From contig CAYRHJ010000027.1 of assembly GCA_964424105.1 (NCBI GenBank), positions 1-61,441 on the forward strand: a DNA stretch of 61,441 nucleotides, given 5' to 3'. The notes beneath the pieces were generated by a model, which worked only from the letters and a program-made list of their open reading frames with translations, did no database searches and was not told the origin of the DNA. Of this stretch, positions 8,910 through 17,709 are shown piece after piece. The translations under genes were made by a program, and so were the position numbers. The DNA comes from CAYRHJ01 sp964424105. Its GTDB lineage: Bacteria > Planctomycetota > Phycisphaerae > UBA1845. Numbering within the stretch: the stretch's first letter is position 1; every line of letters begins with the position of its first letter.

Positions 8910-9470
8910 TCATTTACTAAGGTTATCGACATTGCGTCGCCGCATGGTTTGACGCAGCAGCAAGTAGTTCGCCGATTGAAAAAGCGTGACCTCGCCTGAT
9001 ACCACGAAAACAACGTCCTCAGCCGACGCTTCCGATTCACGAATCATTCGTTCCAACTGTTGATTGGGCAGCAGACGCATCGGCGGACGCGGCGCTTCGA
9101 TCGAATCCGATTCGAACACAATCGACCACCATGCCCCGTCCCGCGTCAATCGACCGGCCAATCGATGCACGGACTCCCCCTCGCGTAACAGTAAAAGGTT
9201 CGGGTCGGTCTCCGGGCGGGAATCCGAGCCGAGCGGCTTTAACGGTTGTTCGCTGGGTCGGTCCCGCTGAAAGGCCTTGATGACGTCTTCGGGCGACGGC
9301 ACCTTTGGAACTTTCCCGTCGGCGGGAGTGGCCTCCTCACCGGCGGACGCGGGAGGTTCATCGGCTGGCGCGGACCGCGGCTTGGAACCCTCCTGGCCGA
9401 ATAACGTTGAAACCCAGACCAATCCCATCGCGACGGTCAACCATCCGGCTGTTATTCGTATGTGGGACAT
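8910..9470 (-). CDS. Secreted or periplasmic protein of unknown function
   Basis: 186-aa product. MSHIRITAGWLTVAMGLVWV is a clear signal peptide, followed by a Pro/Ala/Glu-rich linker (about 25-65). The C-terminal globular part contains LLLREGESVHRLAGRL, LLPNQQLERMIRES and VVSGEVTLFQSANYLLLR. I do not recognise the family. ATG at 9470 is preferred over the GTG at 9479 because AAGGG lies 8 nt upstream of it. The gene lies 50 bp upstream of the STAS gene on the same strand and may be cotranscribed with it. Confidence 0.72.
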   Translation of the reverse strand: MSHIRITAGWLTVAMGLVWVSTLFGQEGSKPRSAPADEPPASAGEEATPADGKVPKVPSPEDVIKAFQRDRPSEQPLKPLGSDSRPETDPNLLLLREGESVHRLAGRLTRDGAWWSIVFESDSIEAPRPPMRLLPNQQLERMIRESEASAEDVVFVVSGEVTLFQSANYLLLRQTMRRRNVDNLSK

Positions 9471-9554
9471 TTGTTGCACCCTTCAACCTCGAATCAATGC
9501 TTCGTCGATCGTCATGTCATCTTACGTCGCATGTCACAGTGTTCCGTCTCATCC

Positions 9555-9607
9555 GAGCCGCACCCGACTGCCTGTGCGTGTCTGCACGCAGACAGGTCAG
9601 GTAGCGG
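9555..9607. repeat. REP-like hairpin element
   Basis: GAGCCGCACCCGACTG is followed by a near-perfect hairpin in which CCTGTGCGTG pairs with CACGCAGACAGG. Related hairpins occur at 32415-32442 and in the tandem repeat after 61066. Confidence 0.6.
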
Positions 9608-10039
9608 AGGCAAGGTTCAATGCTCCGCAACCCGGCCGGCGCGGTTTCACGGGATGCGACCCTTCTGCGTACTTATACCAGCTTATCGGCATACGATCTT
9701 TCGCGAAACCACGAATCAGCCACCAGCGGCTTCTCTTCGATCGAATCGACGTGTTCACCGCGCCAGTCAAAATAAACAAGTCGGTGATCGACCGCCGCTG
9801 GCAGCCACCTGCCTGCCCGTTGGCTGCCGCCTGACAGCCCGTTGAAAACCCGAAACTCTCGCGAAGCACTCGCCCTCGCCGCTCTCGCCGGCTACATTCC
9901 TATCCTCGTTCCCATGGCTGCATCCAATCATCGCAAACGGGAAATCTATCGTTCACGCGGACGCAAGACGGTCGTCTCGTTACGCGAGTCGCTAGTGTTC
10001 CGGCAACGCTTTTTCTGCGCATTTGCGGCAATACTTTCC

Positions 10040-10105
10040 GAGCCGCGACCATCAGGGCGGGAACTCGCCTCTTAACAGAGCCGCGACCTTCAGGGCGCGG
10101 TCGTG
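10040..10105. repeat. REP-like element, two half units
   Basis: Two copies of GAGCCGCGACC (10040 and 10078) are each followed by WTCAGGGCG and then a GCGGTCG arm. Same family as the units at 21216, 26988, 32401, 37679 and 54908. Confidence 0.6.
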
Positions 10106-10169
10106 CGCCATGCTTGGCGCGCCCGTTCGGAATCAACGCCTGACCCGCAGATTTGACGCTGACAGACCA

Positions 10170-12398
10170 CTAGGGTGAATCAGTTGGCGGTTCCGTCTTC
10201 CTTTCATCAAGTAACGAGGCCAACTCGCCCACCGTCGTCACCGGTTTCTTGCAGACGTAATTCTGACAGACGTAGGCTGTTGGTGATCCGTCGATGGGCC
10301 TCTTGTTTTTTAACAATGGAATGAATTCGCCCAGTTTCGCCGCCTGTTCTTCATCCGGGGCCAACGCGACGACCTTGTTGGGACGATAGGACTGGAACAC
10401 GATCTGCAACATCGCGCGCGTTGGCGGCGCGTACGGGTCGCCTATGATCGCAATCTCCTTCGGCGAGTCGGCGTAGAAGTCCACGGCGCACAGCAGGCGT
10501 TCAAACTGCCACGCGGACCGATTGACCAGCGCCCCGAACGATCGAAAGATCGACTCCGCCTTCTCGCGATAATCGGGACGGTTCACCAGCAGCCCCAGAC
10601 GCAGCAGATTCATGGCCGCTACCGAATTCCCCGATGGAATAGCCCCGTCATTGGCGTCCTTGGTCCGCGCCAGCAAACGCTCGCCGTCCTTGGCTGTAAA
10701 GAAAAACCCCCCGCCCGCTTCATCATAATAACGCGCGATGAGGTCATCCGTCAGGGCGACCGACTCTTGAACCCATTTCGGGTCAAACGTGGCTTCATAC
10801 AGGTTCAACAACCCTTCCGTCAGGAACGCATAGTCGCTCAAATAGCCCGTCAAACGTGCTTGGCCACTTCGATAGGTACGCAGGAGTTTGCCGTCTTTTC
10901 TTAGCTTCTCCAGAACAAAATTCGCCGCCTGCTCGGCTGCGTGGGCGTAGCGCGGTTCATCGAGCGCCCGCGCCGCCTTGGCCAACGCGCCGATCATCAG
11001 CCCATTCCAGCTTGATAGAATCTTGTCGTCCAACGCCGGCGGGATCCGCTTCTCCCGTATTTTCAACAACTTGACGCGCATGCCCGCCAGCCTTTTGCTT
11101 AGCTCGCCCGACTCCACACCGTGCAGCTTGGCCACGGTTTCGACGTCGCGCTGGATGTTCAGGATGTTTTTCGGGCCGGGCGGGGCGTGTCCGTGCGGTT
11201 CGAACCAGTTTCCCCGCTCGGTGATGTCGTAATAGGAGCAAAACAGTTTGGCGTCTTCTTCGCCCAGAACCTCGCGCACCTGTTCGACCGTCCAGATGTA
11301 ATACTTGCCTTCCATGCCCTCGCTGTCAGCGTCGCGCGTGGAATAGATACCGCCCGCGGGGCTTTGCAAATCTTGGATAACGTAGTCGCAAATTCCGCGG
11401 ACCGTCTCCGCGTATAGCGGATCGCGCGTCACCAGATAGGCATCGACATAAATCGCCGCCACCAGCGCCTGATCGTACAGCATCTTTTCAAAATGCGGCA
11501 CCAGCCACTGCGGGTCGGTGCTGTACCGGCACATACCACCGCCCAGATGATCGTAAATGCCTCCGCGGGCCATGTGACGCAGCGTGACGTTCACAGCCTC
11601 CAGCAAATCCGCCCGCCCCGTTCGGCGATGGGTACGTAACATCAAATCCATGGCCATGCTCGGCGGAAACTTGTTCTGATCGCTTTGCATCCCGCCTCGG
11701 TGCATGTCGAACGCACCGGCAAGCATCGCCGCCGTTGCGCCCACGGTGGCAGCGGGGATGATCTCCTCTCCGCCGCTGGGCAGGTTCGCCCATTGCTGCA
11801 AGTACCGGTTCATCTGGCTGGACGTATTCTGTAGTTCGCCGCGACTGTTCTTCCACTTGTCCACAACTTGAATCAAAAGCCGTTCAAACGCCTCCCGCGG
11901 AAAATAGGTTCCCGCGAAAAAAGGTTCACCTTCGGGATTCATGAACACCGACATGGGCCAGCCGCCTCGCCCCGTCATCTTCATCGTCGCCTGCATGTAA
12001 ATCTCATCGATGTCCGGGCGTTCCTCCCGGTCGACCTTGATGGATACGAAATCGCGGTTCAGGATATCCGCGATGCCCTCGTCCTCGAAACACTCGTGCT
12101 CCATGACGTGACACCAATGGCAGGCTGCGTACCCGATGCTCAGAAAAACGGGTCGGTCGGCCTTTCTCGCCTTTTCCAACGCCTCCGGGCCCCATTCGTA
12201 CCAATCCACCGGGTTGTGGGCGTGTTGCAGCAGATAGGGACTCGTCGCATGGATCAGATGATTCGTGTGTTTGTGCTTCGTTTCCACAGCCGATTCGACT
12301 CCCTTCGCCTGTTTGGGGGGGTCCGTTTGTTGAGACTCGCAACGTGTGGCCGACATCGTCAAGACGACGAGCAACCCGATGTTACGCCAACCGCTCAT
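10170..12398 (-). CDS. Thioredoxin-domain protein, DUF255 (YyaL/SPATA20 family)
   Basis: 742-aa protein. The N-terminal thioredoxin-like domain begins NHLIHATSPYLLQHAHNPVD and has the CHWC pair at 93-96 with the signature YAACHWCHVMEHECF. It is followed by KVDREERPDID and a long (alpha/alpha) barrel like N-acylglucosamine 2-epimerase or glycoside hydrolases. The start at 12398 gives MSGWRNIGLLVVLTMSATRC, a likely signal peptide or lipoprotein-like segment, so the protein is probably exported; the frame is open for 30 residues further upstream. The precise enzymatic role of the family is not established. It stands alone, diverging from murJ. Confidence 0.88.
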   Translation of the reverse strand: MSGWRNIGLLVVLTMSATRCESQQTDPPKQAKGVESAVETKHKHTNHLIHATSPYLLQHAHNPVDWYEWGPEALEKARKADRPVFLSIGYAACHWCHVMEHECFEDEGIADILNRDFVSIKVDREERPDIDEIYMQATMKMTGRGGWPMSVFMNPEGEPFFAGTYFPREAFERLLIQVVDKWKNSRGELQNTSSQMNRYLQQWANLPSGGEEIIPAATVGATAAMLAGAFDMHRGGMQSDQNKFPPSMAMDLMLRTHRRTGRADLLEAVNVTLRHMARGGIYDHLGGGMCRYSTDPQWLVPHFEKMLYDQALVAAIYVDAYLVTRDPLYAETVRGICDYVIQDLQSPAGGIYSTRDADSEGMEGKYYIWTVEQVREVLGEEDAKLFCSYYDITERGNWFEPHGHAPPGPKNILNIQRDVETVAKLHGVESGELSKRLAGMRVKLLKIREKRIPPALDDKILSSWNGLMIGALAKAARALDEPRYAHAAEQAANFVLEKLRKDGKLLRTYRSGQARLTGYLSDYAFLTEGLLNLYEATFDPKWVQESVALTDDLIARYYDEAGGGFFFTAKDGERLLARTKDANDGAIPSGNSVAAMNLLRLGLLVNRPDYREKAESIFRSFGALVNRSAWQFERLLCAVDFYADSPKEIAIIGDPYAPPTRAMLQIVFQSYRPNKVVALAPDEEQAAKLGEFIPLLKNKRPIDGSPTAYVCQNYVCKKPVTTVGELASLLDERKTEPPTDSP

Positions 12399-12584
12399 GG
12401 GGGCACTTTCAAGACAGGTAGATGCTGCGTTCAGCGGGGATCCTGCCCAGCACGGGTGTGATTCTATGCGATCGGCGGGAGACGTCAAAAAGGATTGCGT
12501 GCTGTGTCTTTTTCACCAACACGCGTGAATCATCAACACCCTGCCGCTTGCCTCGCCCACAACATGCATCTATAGTCCGTCGCC

Positions 12585-14132
12585 GTGTCCAATGAACACG
12601 CCGTCGTCTCCTCCACCCGCATCATCGCCGCGTTCACGTTCCTTTCCCGCATCCTGGGACTGGCACGTGAAATGGTCTTCGCCCGCTACTTCGGAACGGA
12701 CGTCCTGCTTTCGGCTTTTCGAATCGCCTTCATGATTCCCAATCTGGCTCGGCGGTTGTTCGGCGAGGGGGCATTGTCGGCTGCGTTCATTCCCATATTC
12801 ATGCGGGAGTTACACAGCGCCGACGCAGACCGGGCGCCGCGACTTGCCGGCGGTGTCCTGACCCTGCTATCGCTGGTTCTCGGTGTCATCGTCCTCGTCG
12901 GGGAACTGGTCTTGATCGTCACCTGGACGCTTCAGCCTTCGGTCACATTACGCCTGACCATCATCATGTTTCCGTTTCTCGGGCTGATCTGCTTGGCTGC
13001 GTTCCTGGGGGGTCTGCTCAACGCCGTAGGGTCCTTCGCCGCACCAGCCGCGTCTCCGATGTTGCTCAATGTGGGTGTCATCGTAGCCGTGGTCGTCGGC
13101 GTGGCGGGATTCGATGGGTCGGGCGAGCCGCTGATGCACGCGGTATGCGTGGCTGTGCTGATATCGGGATTCGCGCAGGTCGGTTTGCAATTGTGGGCGC
13201 TACGGCGGACGAAATTCCATCCGATATGGAACCGGAATTGGCGAGATCCGCAGATTCGCGAAATCACCGCTTTCATGGCCCCCATGATTCTGGGTCTATC
13301 AACCGTGCAATTCAACAGCATGCTGGACAAGCTGATGGCCTATTGGTTTGTAGCCGACGGACAGGGTCCCGCCGTGCTGGGCTATGCTCACTTCTTGTAT
13401 CAGTTGCCCTTGGGGGTTTTCGGGATCGCCCTGGCCACCGCGATTTTTCCCACCATGGCCAAATCCGCGGCCGCAGGTGACGAACCCGCCTTGATCGAAT
13501 CGCTCGGACATGGCATTCGGCTGTGTCTGTTTGTCTCGCTGCCGGCTACGGTCGGTCTGATGCTGATCGCCACGCCGCTGGTTCGATTGCTATTCGAGGC
13601 GGGCCAATTCGGGTCGGAAGGAACGGCCCGCGTGTCCGACTCGCTGATATACTATTCACTGGGCCTGTGCGCCTATTCCGTTCAACACATTTTGGTCCGT
13701 GCGTTTTATTCGTTGCGAGATTCGCGGACACCCGTCCGAATCTCGATGTACATGGTGGCGCTCAACGTCATCCTGAATCTCGTGTTGGTGCGCGCGATGC
13801 GTGAATCCGGTGTTGCGCTGGCGACGGCCATCACCGCGTTCGTTCAAATCGCCTGGGCCGGTGTGGTCTTGTCGCGGCGATTGAACGGAATGGGCTGGCG
13901 CCGAATCGGACGCAGCGCCGGCAAGACGGTTCTCGCATCGGCGGTCATGGGCGTAGTTGTCTGGCTGATCATCCAAACCGGGGCATTACCTGCGTTGTCC
14001 AAGTGGCACGAGATGACGCGGGTTTCGACGGCAGTGGTGGCGGGCGGCCTGTCGTACGCGTTGGCCGCCCGCTTGTTTCGGATCGATGAATTGCGAAGCC
14101 TATTGACCCGCGGGCGTTCACGGACCGGGTGA
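12585..14132 (+). CDS. murJ: Lipid II flippase MurJ
   Basis: 515-aa polytopic membrane protein with about 14 transmembrane helices, the usual size and layout of MurJ (MviN). The N-terminus TFLSRILGLAREMVFARYFG and the following PNLARRLFGEGALSAAFIPIF are highly characteristic of the family. MurJ moves undecaprenyl-linked lipid II to the outer leaflet for peptidoglycan synthesis; its presence is consistent with current knowledge that planctomycetes make peptidoglycan. Translation starts at GTG 12585. It is monocistronic and divergent from the DUF255 gene. Confidence 0.93.
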   Translation: MSNEHAVVSSTRIIAAFTFLSRILGLAREMVFARYFGTDVLLSAFRIAFMIPNLARRLFGEGALSAAFIPIFMRELHSADADRAPRLAGGVLTLLSLVLGVIVLVGELVLIVTWTLQPSVTLRLTIIMFPFLGLICLAAFLGGLLNAVGSFAAPAASPMLLNVGVIVAVVVGVAGFDGSGEPLMHAVCVAVLISGFAQVGLQLWALRRTKFHPIWNRNWRDPQIREITAFMAPMILGLSTVQFNSMLDKLMAYWFVADGQGPAVLGYAHFLYQLPLGVFGIALATAIFPTMAKSAAAGDEPALIESLGHGIRLCLFVSLPATVGLMLIATPLVRLLFEAGQFGSEGTARVSDSLIYYSLGLCAYSVQHILVRAFYSLRDSRTPVRISMYMVALNVILNLVLVRAMRESGVALATAITAFVQIAWAGVVLSRRLNGMGWRRIGRSAGKTVLASAVMGVVVWLIIQTGALPALSKWHEMTRVSTAVVAGGLSYALAARLFRIDELRSLLTRGRSRTG

Positions 14133-14180
14133 ATCGCCCGAAATCGCCACGCATTAGCGGGCACTGTACAACGGTTGACG

Positions 14181-14774
14181 TCAAGTCACGCCTAATTCCG
14201 TCGGCGCGTCACTGCCATCGATCGTTGTGGATTCCTCGATCTGCGTTTCAGCGGGCGGTTCGTCCGACGTCTCCGTCGATTCGGTCGCCTTCATCCCCAA
14301 CACACCAAACCCGAACGCCCAATCGATGACTTTTTCCATTCGTCCGTTTATTCGAACGATCGTTAGTTTGTCATCATCGCGGATCAGCACTACCGCCGCC
14401 CGGATCGACGATCCCGCCAATCGCATATAGATACGGAATTGTTGATCGCCTTGGCGCATCTTCACCACCGGGTCCCAGTCGGCCGGCAGCTCGACTGCCG
14501 ACAACGTAAAATCGCCTGCATCCGAAACCTTATAGACGCCGGCTTCAACACTGGTGATGCCGAACGCGGGCAAGGGGCGTCCGACGCAAAGCGAAGCCAC
14601 GCCCAGTGTCAAACCATCGACACCGATTCCCATCTCTTTCTTCAGTTTCACGTCCTGATTCACGCTGATCATGCGGCGCATGTCCTCGGGTCCCCAGAAC
14701 GTAATGCACCCGCTCGATAGGGATAGGACGGTCCCTACGAGGCAAATCCCAACCGTTCGCTGCCAGTGACGCAT
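14181..14774 (-). CDS. Putative lipoprotein in the ECF-sigma operon
   Basis: 197-aa product starting at 14774, supported by AGGAG 8 nt upstream. MRHWQRTVGICLVGTVLSLS followed by SGC is a lipoprotein signal with Cys at about 22. The mature part contains VSDAGDFTLSAVELPADWDP and IVRINGRMEKVIDWAFGFG; no family is recognised. The C-terminus is acidic and Thr-rich. It lies downstream of the DUF4252 gene and the ECF sigma/anti-sigma pair on the same strand and probably belongs to their operon or regulon. Confidence 0.75.
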   Translation of the reverse strand: MRHWQRTVGICLVGTVLSLSSGCITFWGPEDMRRMISVNQDVKLKKEMGIGVDGLTLGVASLCVGRPLPAFGITSVEAGVYKVSDAGDFTLSAVELPADWDPVVKMRQGDQQFRIYMRLAGSSIRAAVVLIRDDDKLTIVRINGRMEKVIDWAFGFGVLGMKATESTETSDEPPAETQIEESTTIDGSDAPTELGVT

Positions 14775-14923
14775 GTCGTTTGCTCCTAATGAATGGGCCC
14801 GGCCACGTGATCCCATTTCACGGGCTTTCGCCGTGAACGGCAAAACGCGTGAAGCTCTCGATCGTCAAACGAGATGCTTCACGCGCCAACCGTTACGTTT
14901 CAGTCGATGAACCTGCCACGTCT

Positions 14924-15583
14924 TCACTCACGCCCGCCGCTTCGACCCTGCCTTCGGCTGCGGCCTTCGTTCTCCGTTGCCTTCGACCAATCCACCTTCG
15001 ACAGGTTTTCGAGTCCGGGGATCTTCAATCCCCCTCCCAGCGAACCCATCAAAGCCAAGTCCAGCTTGCCGGCGATGTTGGCGAACACCACCTGCCGCTT
15101 TTCACCCTGATCTTCAACCACCATCGCGACGATGCCCTCGATGAAATCGTCGTCATACAGAACCGACACGTTGACGCTGGTGTGTTCTTCACGCACTCGG
15201 GCGATGTTTTCCCAACCTTCGTCTTCCAACGTTTCGCGGATGTCGCGCATGAAGTCTTCCGCCCGGTCCATCTCGTCCTTGTCGATTTCCACTACCACCG
15301 CGCTGATCGCCTCGATCTGCGCCAAAAGCTCCCCAGCCGCGGCGTCCTGCTGATCCACGGCCTTGGAAAGGATTCGCAACAGCGGGGCACGCAGATTCAC
15401 CTCGATCAACGTATCGCTGTTCTCGCCCAGCTTCGCGAACGCGGAACCGTCAACCTGCCCGCGGATGCCACGATCGCCCGGATCGCGGGCCCACGTGGTA
15501 GAAGCGGCCATCACAAAAACCGCTCCCCCCACGACCAGACAACGCCACTGCCCCAGGGTTAGAATATTTTTCTTTTCGGTCAT
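14924..15583 (-). CDS. DUF4252-domain secreted protein
   Basis: 219-aa protein with a signal peptide (LVVGGAVFVMAASTTWA). The body is of the DUF4252 type: a long helical stretch, DEMDRAEDFMRDIRETLEDEGW, then VNVSVLYDDDFIEGIVAMVVED, then QVVFANIAGKLDLALMGSLG and a Gly-rich terminus. DUF4252 proteins are often encoded with ECF sigma factors. The start overlaps the end of the anti-sigma gene by 4 nt, indicating translational coupling. The C-terminal 25 residues are Arg/Gly-rich and may be disordered. Function unknown. Confidence 0.87.
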   Translation of the reverse strand: MTEKKNILTLGQWRCLVVGGAVFVMAASTTWARDPGDRGIRGQVDGSAFAKLGENSDTLIEVNLRAPLLRILSKAVDQQDAAAGELLAQIEAISAVVVEIDKDEMDRAEDFMRDIRETLEDEGWENIARVREEHTSVNVSVLYDDDFIEGIVAMVVEDQGEKRQVVFANIAGKLDLALMGSLGGGLKIPGLENLSKVDWSKATENEGRSRRQGRSGGRE

Positions 15584-16131
15584 GTTCCTGCACTCCTTGT
15601 TTCATGAGATTGATTTTGCGGAATCTTCAATGGAAAATAATGCAATGCGGGCGAAAGCTGATCCGCCAGCAACTGGTTGACGGCCTGCTTTTCCACCCGC
15701 GATAGGGCGTCGCCCGTCAATTGAAATACGAATCGCGTTTGGGCGGCGAGTCTGGCCAACTCGGCATCCGCGATCGGCCGCTCGCTCGGTCGATCAAGTG
15801 CCCAACGTCCTGCCGCCAACAACACGATCACCGCCGCAGCCGAAATCGCATACCCGGCCCACCGCCTTGGACGCGGTGAATCATGCGTCGCTTCGGGTCG
15901 GCGTATCGTTCGTTCCCAGACCCTTTCCAGCGCGTCGTCGGGAAATGGCACCACGGGGAGCGATGCCCACGCCGCACGCATCGTGGTCATCTCCTCGGCC
16001 AACTCCCGGCAGCGGTCGCACGCCGCCACATGCACCCGCAAGGCCTCGCCGTCGGGTTCAGACAGCAGACCATCCGCCTGCCGTTGAATGGCCCGATAGG
16101 CATCGTCACAGAAAAACGCATACCGATTCAT
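15580..16131 (-). CDS. Membrane anti-sigma factor with zinc-finger (ZAS-like) domain
   Basis: 183-aa protein. The N-terminal domain has H34-x3-C38-x2-C41 (HVAACDRC), the anti-sigma zinc-binding motif. One transmembrane helix (about 91-110, AGYAISAAAVIVLLAAGRWAL) separates it from a periplasmic tail. It should hold the ECF sigma factor encoded directly upstream at the membrane. The start codon overlaps the sigma gene stop by 4 nt, and its own stop overlaps the DUF4252 start by 4 nt, so all three are coupled. Confidence 0.87.
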   Translation of the reverse strand: MNRYAFFCDDAYRAIQRQADGLLSEPDGEALRVHVAACDRCRELAEEMTTMRAAWASLPVVPFPDDALERVWERTIRRPEATHDSPRPRRWAGYAISAAAVIVLLAAGRWALDRPSERPIADAELARLAAQTRFVFQLTGDALSRVEKQAVNQLLADQLSPALHYFPLKIPQNQSHETRSAGT

Positions 16132-16643
16132 GGATGAACTCCAGCCGCCGTCAGCGCACGGCGAAGTCGTTGGCGAGCACGATGCAATGCCGCCTTCAAT
16201 GTGCCCATCGGCATCTCCATGACGTCGCTGATTTCCTCGTAGGGCATGCCCTGCGTTTCACGCATCAGCAACATCGTCCGATCCCGATCCGAAAGCGATC
16301 CCAATGCCCGCGCCATCGTCACCCGCAGGTCTTGCAATACCGCCCATTGCTCCGGCGTCGGGGTTGCATCAGCCGGCATGGACAGGATCGCTTGCGAATT
16401 CAAACTGCCTCCCGATCCGTTCCGCCTTCGCCGAAATCTGTCCAGACACAGGCGGTGCACGGTACGCAGCAACCACGTGCGAGCCGCCGGCGCTCGTACA
16501 CGGTCTCGATTCTGCCACAGTCGCACCAACGCCTCCTGCGTGACGTCAGTGGCTTCATCCACGTCGTGAAGCACCCAGGCCGCATAACTGTGCAGCCGAT
16601 CCTTGTGCTCGCGCACCGCCTGGATGAATCCGTTGCGATCCAT
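16128..16643 (-). CDS. ECF-type RNA polymerase sigma factor
   Basis: 171-aa sigma-70 family protein with region 2 (VLHDVDEATDVTQEALVRLW and ARTWLLRTVHRLCLDRFRRR) and region 4 (YEEISDVMEMPMGTLKAALH) but no region 1 or 3, as in extracytoplasmic-function factors. It heads a coupled operon of sigma factor, zinc anti-sigma factor, DUF4252 protein and lipoprotein. The expected control is release from the membrane anti-sigma factor followed by autoregulation. The promoter could not be assigned with confidence in the region upstream. Confidence 0.92.
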   Translation of the reverse strand: MDRNGFIQAVREHKDRLHSYAAWVLHDVDEATDVTQEALVRLWQNRDRVRAPAARTWLLRTVHRLCLDRFRRRRNGSGGSLNSQAILSMPADATPTPEQWAVLQDLRVTMARALGSLSDRDRTMLLMRETQGMPYEEISDVMEMPMGTLKAALHRARQRLRRALTAAGVHP

Positions 16644-17285
16644 GAACCACCCTAGAAACGCGGAAGTCCGCCAAAAGTTTCAGACCTTTTCCATGCAATG
16701 TTGGTTGGGCAAAATATTTTCACCAGCCACGGACCCAGACGTGTCTTGCGGGCCACATATCCGACCCGACGCTGTGGAACCTGCGGCTTATGAATTTCGC
16801 TCGCGTGGCATATTTATTCGCAATGGCAAGATGGATTTTATTGCGACGGGATGATGACATTGTCACGATTTGTCAGATTCCGTTGCGGATAGGACCCTGG
16901 GTTCGTGACAGTTTAGACGGGTAGATTTTCGCCCCGCAGGGGGCGACGGAAGATAGCCACGGGTGGAGCCGCCGCAGGCGGCGGAACCCGTGGAAACCTG
17001 ACCTTGCTAATCCGTTCCGCCCCGGCAGGGGCGGAGGAAGCTGGCGCAACCTCCTCCGCCCCTTGCGGGGCGGTGATGGTGGGGCGGGCTGGCAACCACG
17101 GGTTGCGCTTCGCTTCACCCGTGGCTATTGTCGTACGCCCCGTTCGGGGCGGCGGAATGCCTCGCCTAAAGTGTTATGCACCCTAGGACCCTGGCTGCGC
17201 CCCGCCGCGGTTGTGAACGATGGGTTCCGTTGATAGACTGGCCCGTGTCGAATCGAATGACCGCGAAACAACGAAATGGAATCGC
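16644..17285. other. Gene-free stretch, mostly a hairpin array
   Basis: About 640 bp between the divergent ECF operon and the first YkgJ-like gene. The ECF promoter should lie in the first 250 bp. From about 16910 to 17160 the DNA is a run of GC-rich palindromes, described separately. No gene is seen. Confidence 0.5.
16910..17160. repeat. Cluster of six GC-rich palindromes
   Basis: Two palindrome types alternate. One is CGCCCC-N-GGGGCG, seen near 16929, 17020, 17058 and 17138. The other is CCACGGGT-N-ACCCGTGG, at about 16957-16993 with an inner GCCGCC-GCA-GGCGGC stem and at about 17095-17125. The array could fold into a chain of hairpins on either strand. Confidence 0.7.
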
Positions 17286-17708
17286 ATGCCGGACGGAAAG
17301 TGGTATCAGGACGGGCTGAGCTTTGAATGCACACAGTGCGGCAACTGTTGCAGCGGGCCGCCCGGGCACGTCTGGTTGACCAGGGATGAACAAACGCGCA
17401 TCGCCAAGCGTCTCGGGCGCCCGGACCACAAGCTTTCCAGCGAACACGTCCGCCGGGTCGGTTTCAAACACAGCCTGACCGAAAAACCCAACGGCGATTG
17501 CGTCTTTCTCGTGCGGCAACACGGAAAAACGTTTTGCGGTATCTACGAGGTTCGCCCCCTTCAGTGTCGCACCTGGCCATTTTGGACGGAAAACCTCCGA
17601 TCCGCACGGTCGTGGGATGATGCCGCTGAAAGATGCCCCGGCATGAATCACGGCACGCATTACGGCTTCGTGGCCATCGAAGATATTCGTTTGAAGCGGA
17701 CCTGGTGA
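17286..17708 (+). CDS. YkgJ-family cysteine-cluster protein
   Basis: 140-aa protein of the YkgJ-type zinc/iron-chelating family. The N-terminal FECTQCGNCCSG is the family signature, with further Cys residues in GDCVFL, FCGIYEVRPLQCRTWPFW and ERCPG. The protein probably binds a metal or Fe-S centre; the role is not established. ATG 17286 is preferred over ATG 17220 because homology begins there (MPDGKWYQDGLSFEC). Its TGA is one base from the start of a second YkgJ-like gene, so they form a coupled pair. Confidence 0.85.
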   Translation: MPDGKWYQDGLSFECTQCGNCCSGPPGHVWLTRDEQTRIAKRLGRPDHKLSSEHVRRVGFKHSLTEKPNGDCVFLVRQHGKTFCGIYEVRPLQCRTWPFWTENLRSARSWDDAAERCPGMNHGTHYGFVAIEDIRLKRTW

Positions 17709-17709
17709 C

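Larger units (their letters stand above)
9471..10169. other. Gene-free 700-bp stretch with REP-like hairpins
   Basis: No convincing gene. The region carries two REP-like elements (9555-9607 and 10040-10105). A minus-strand frame at 9597-9869 is open for 90 codons but has no ribosome binding site, family resemblance or clear codon bias. The downstream minus-strand gene ends at 10170. Confidence 0.5.

Noticed and set aside
9597..9869. Minus-strand 90-codon ORF in the 9.5-10.2 kb gap
   Set aside because: No ribosome binding site, no recognisable family, and it overlaps repeat DNA at one end.
16910..17160. CRISPR array in the palindrome cluster
   Set aside because: Repeats are palindromic and of two types, and there are no regular unique spacers or cas genes.
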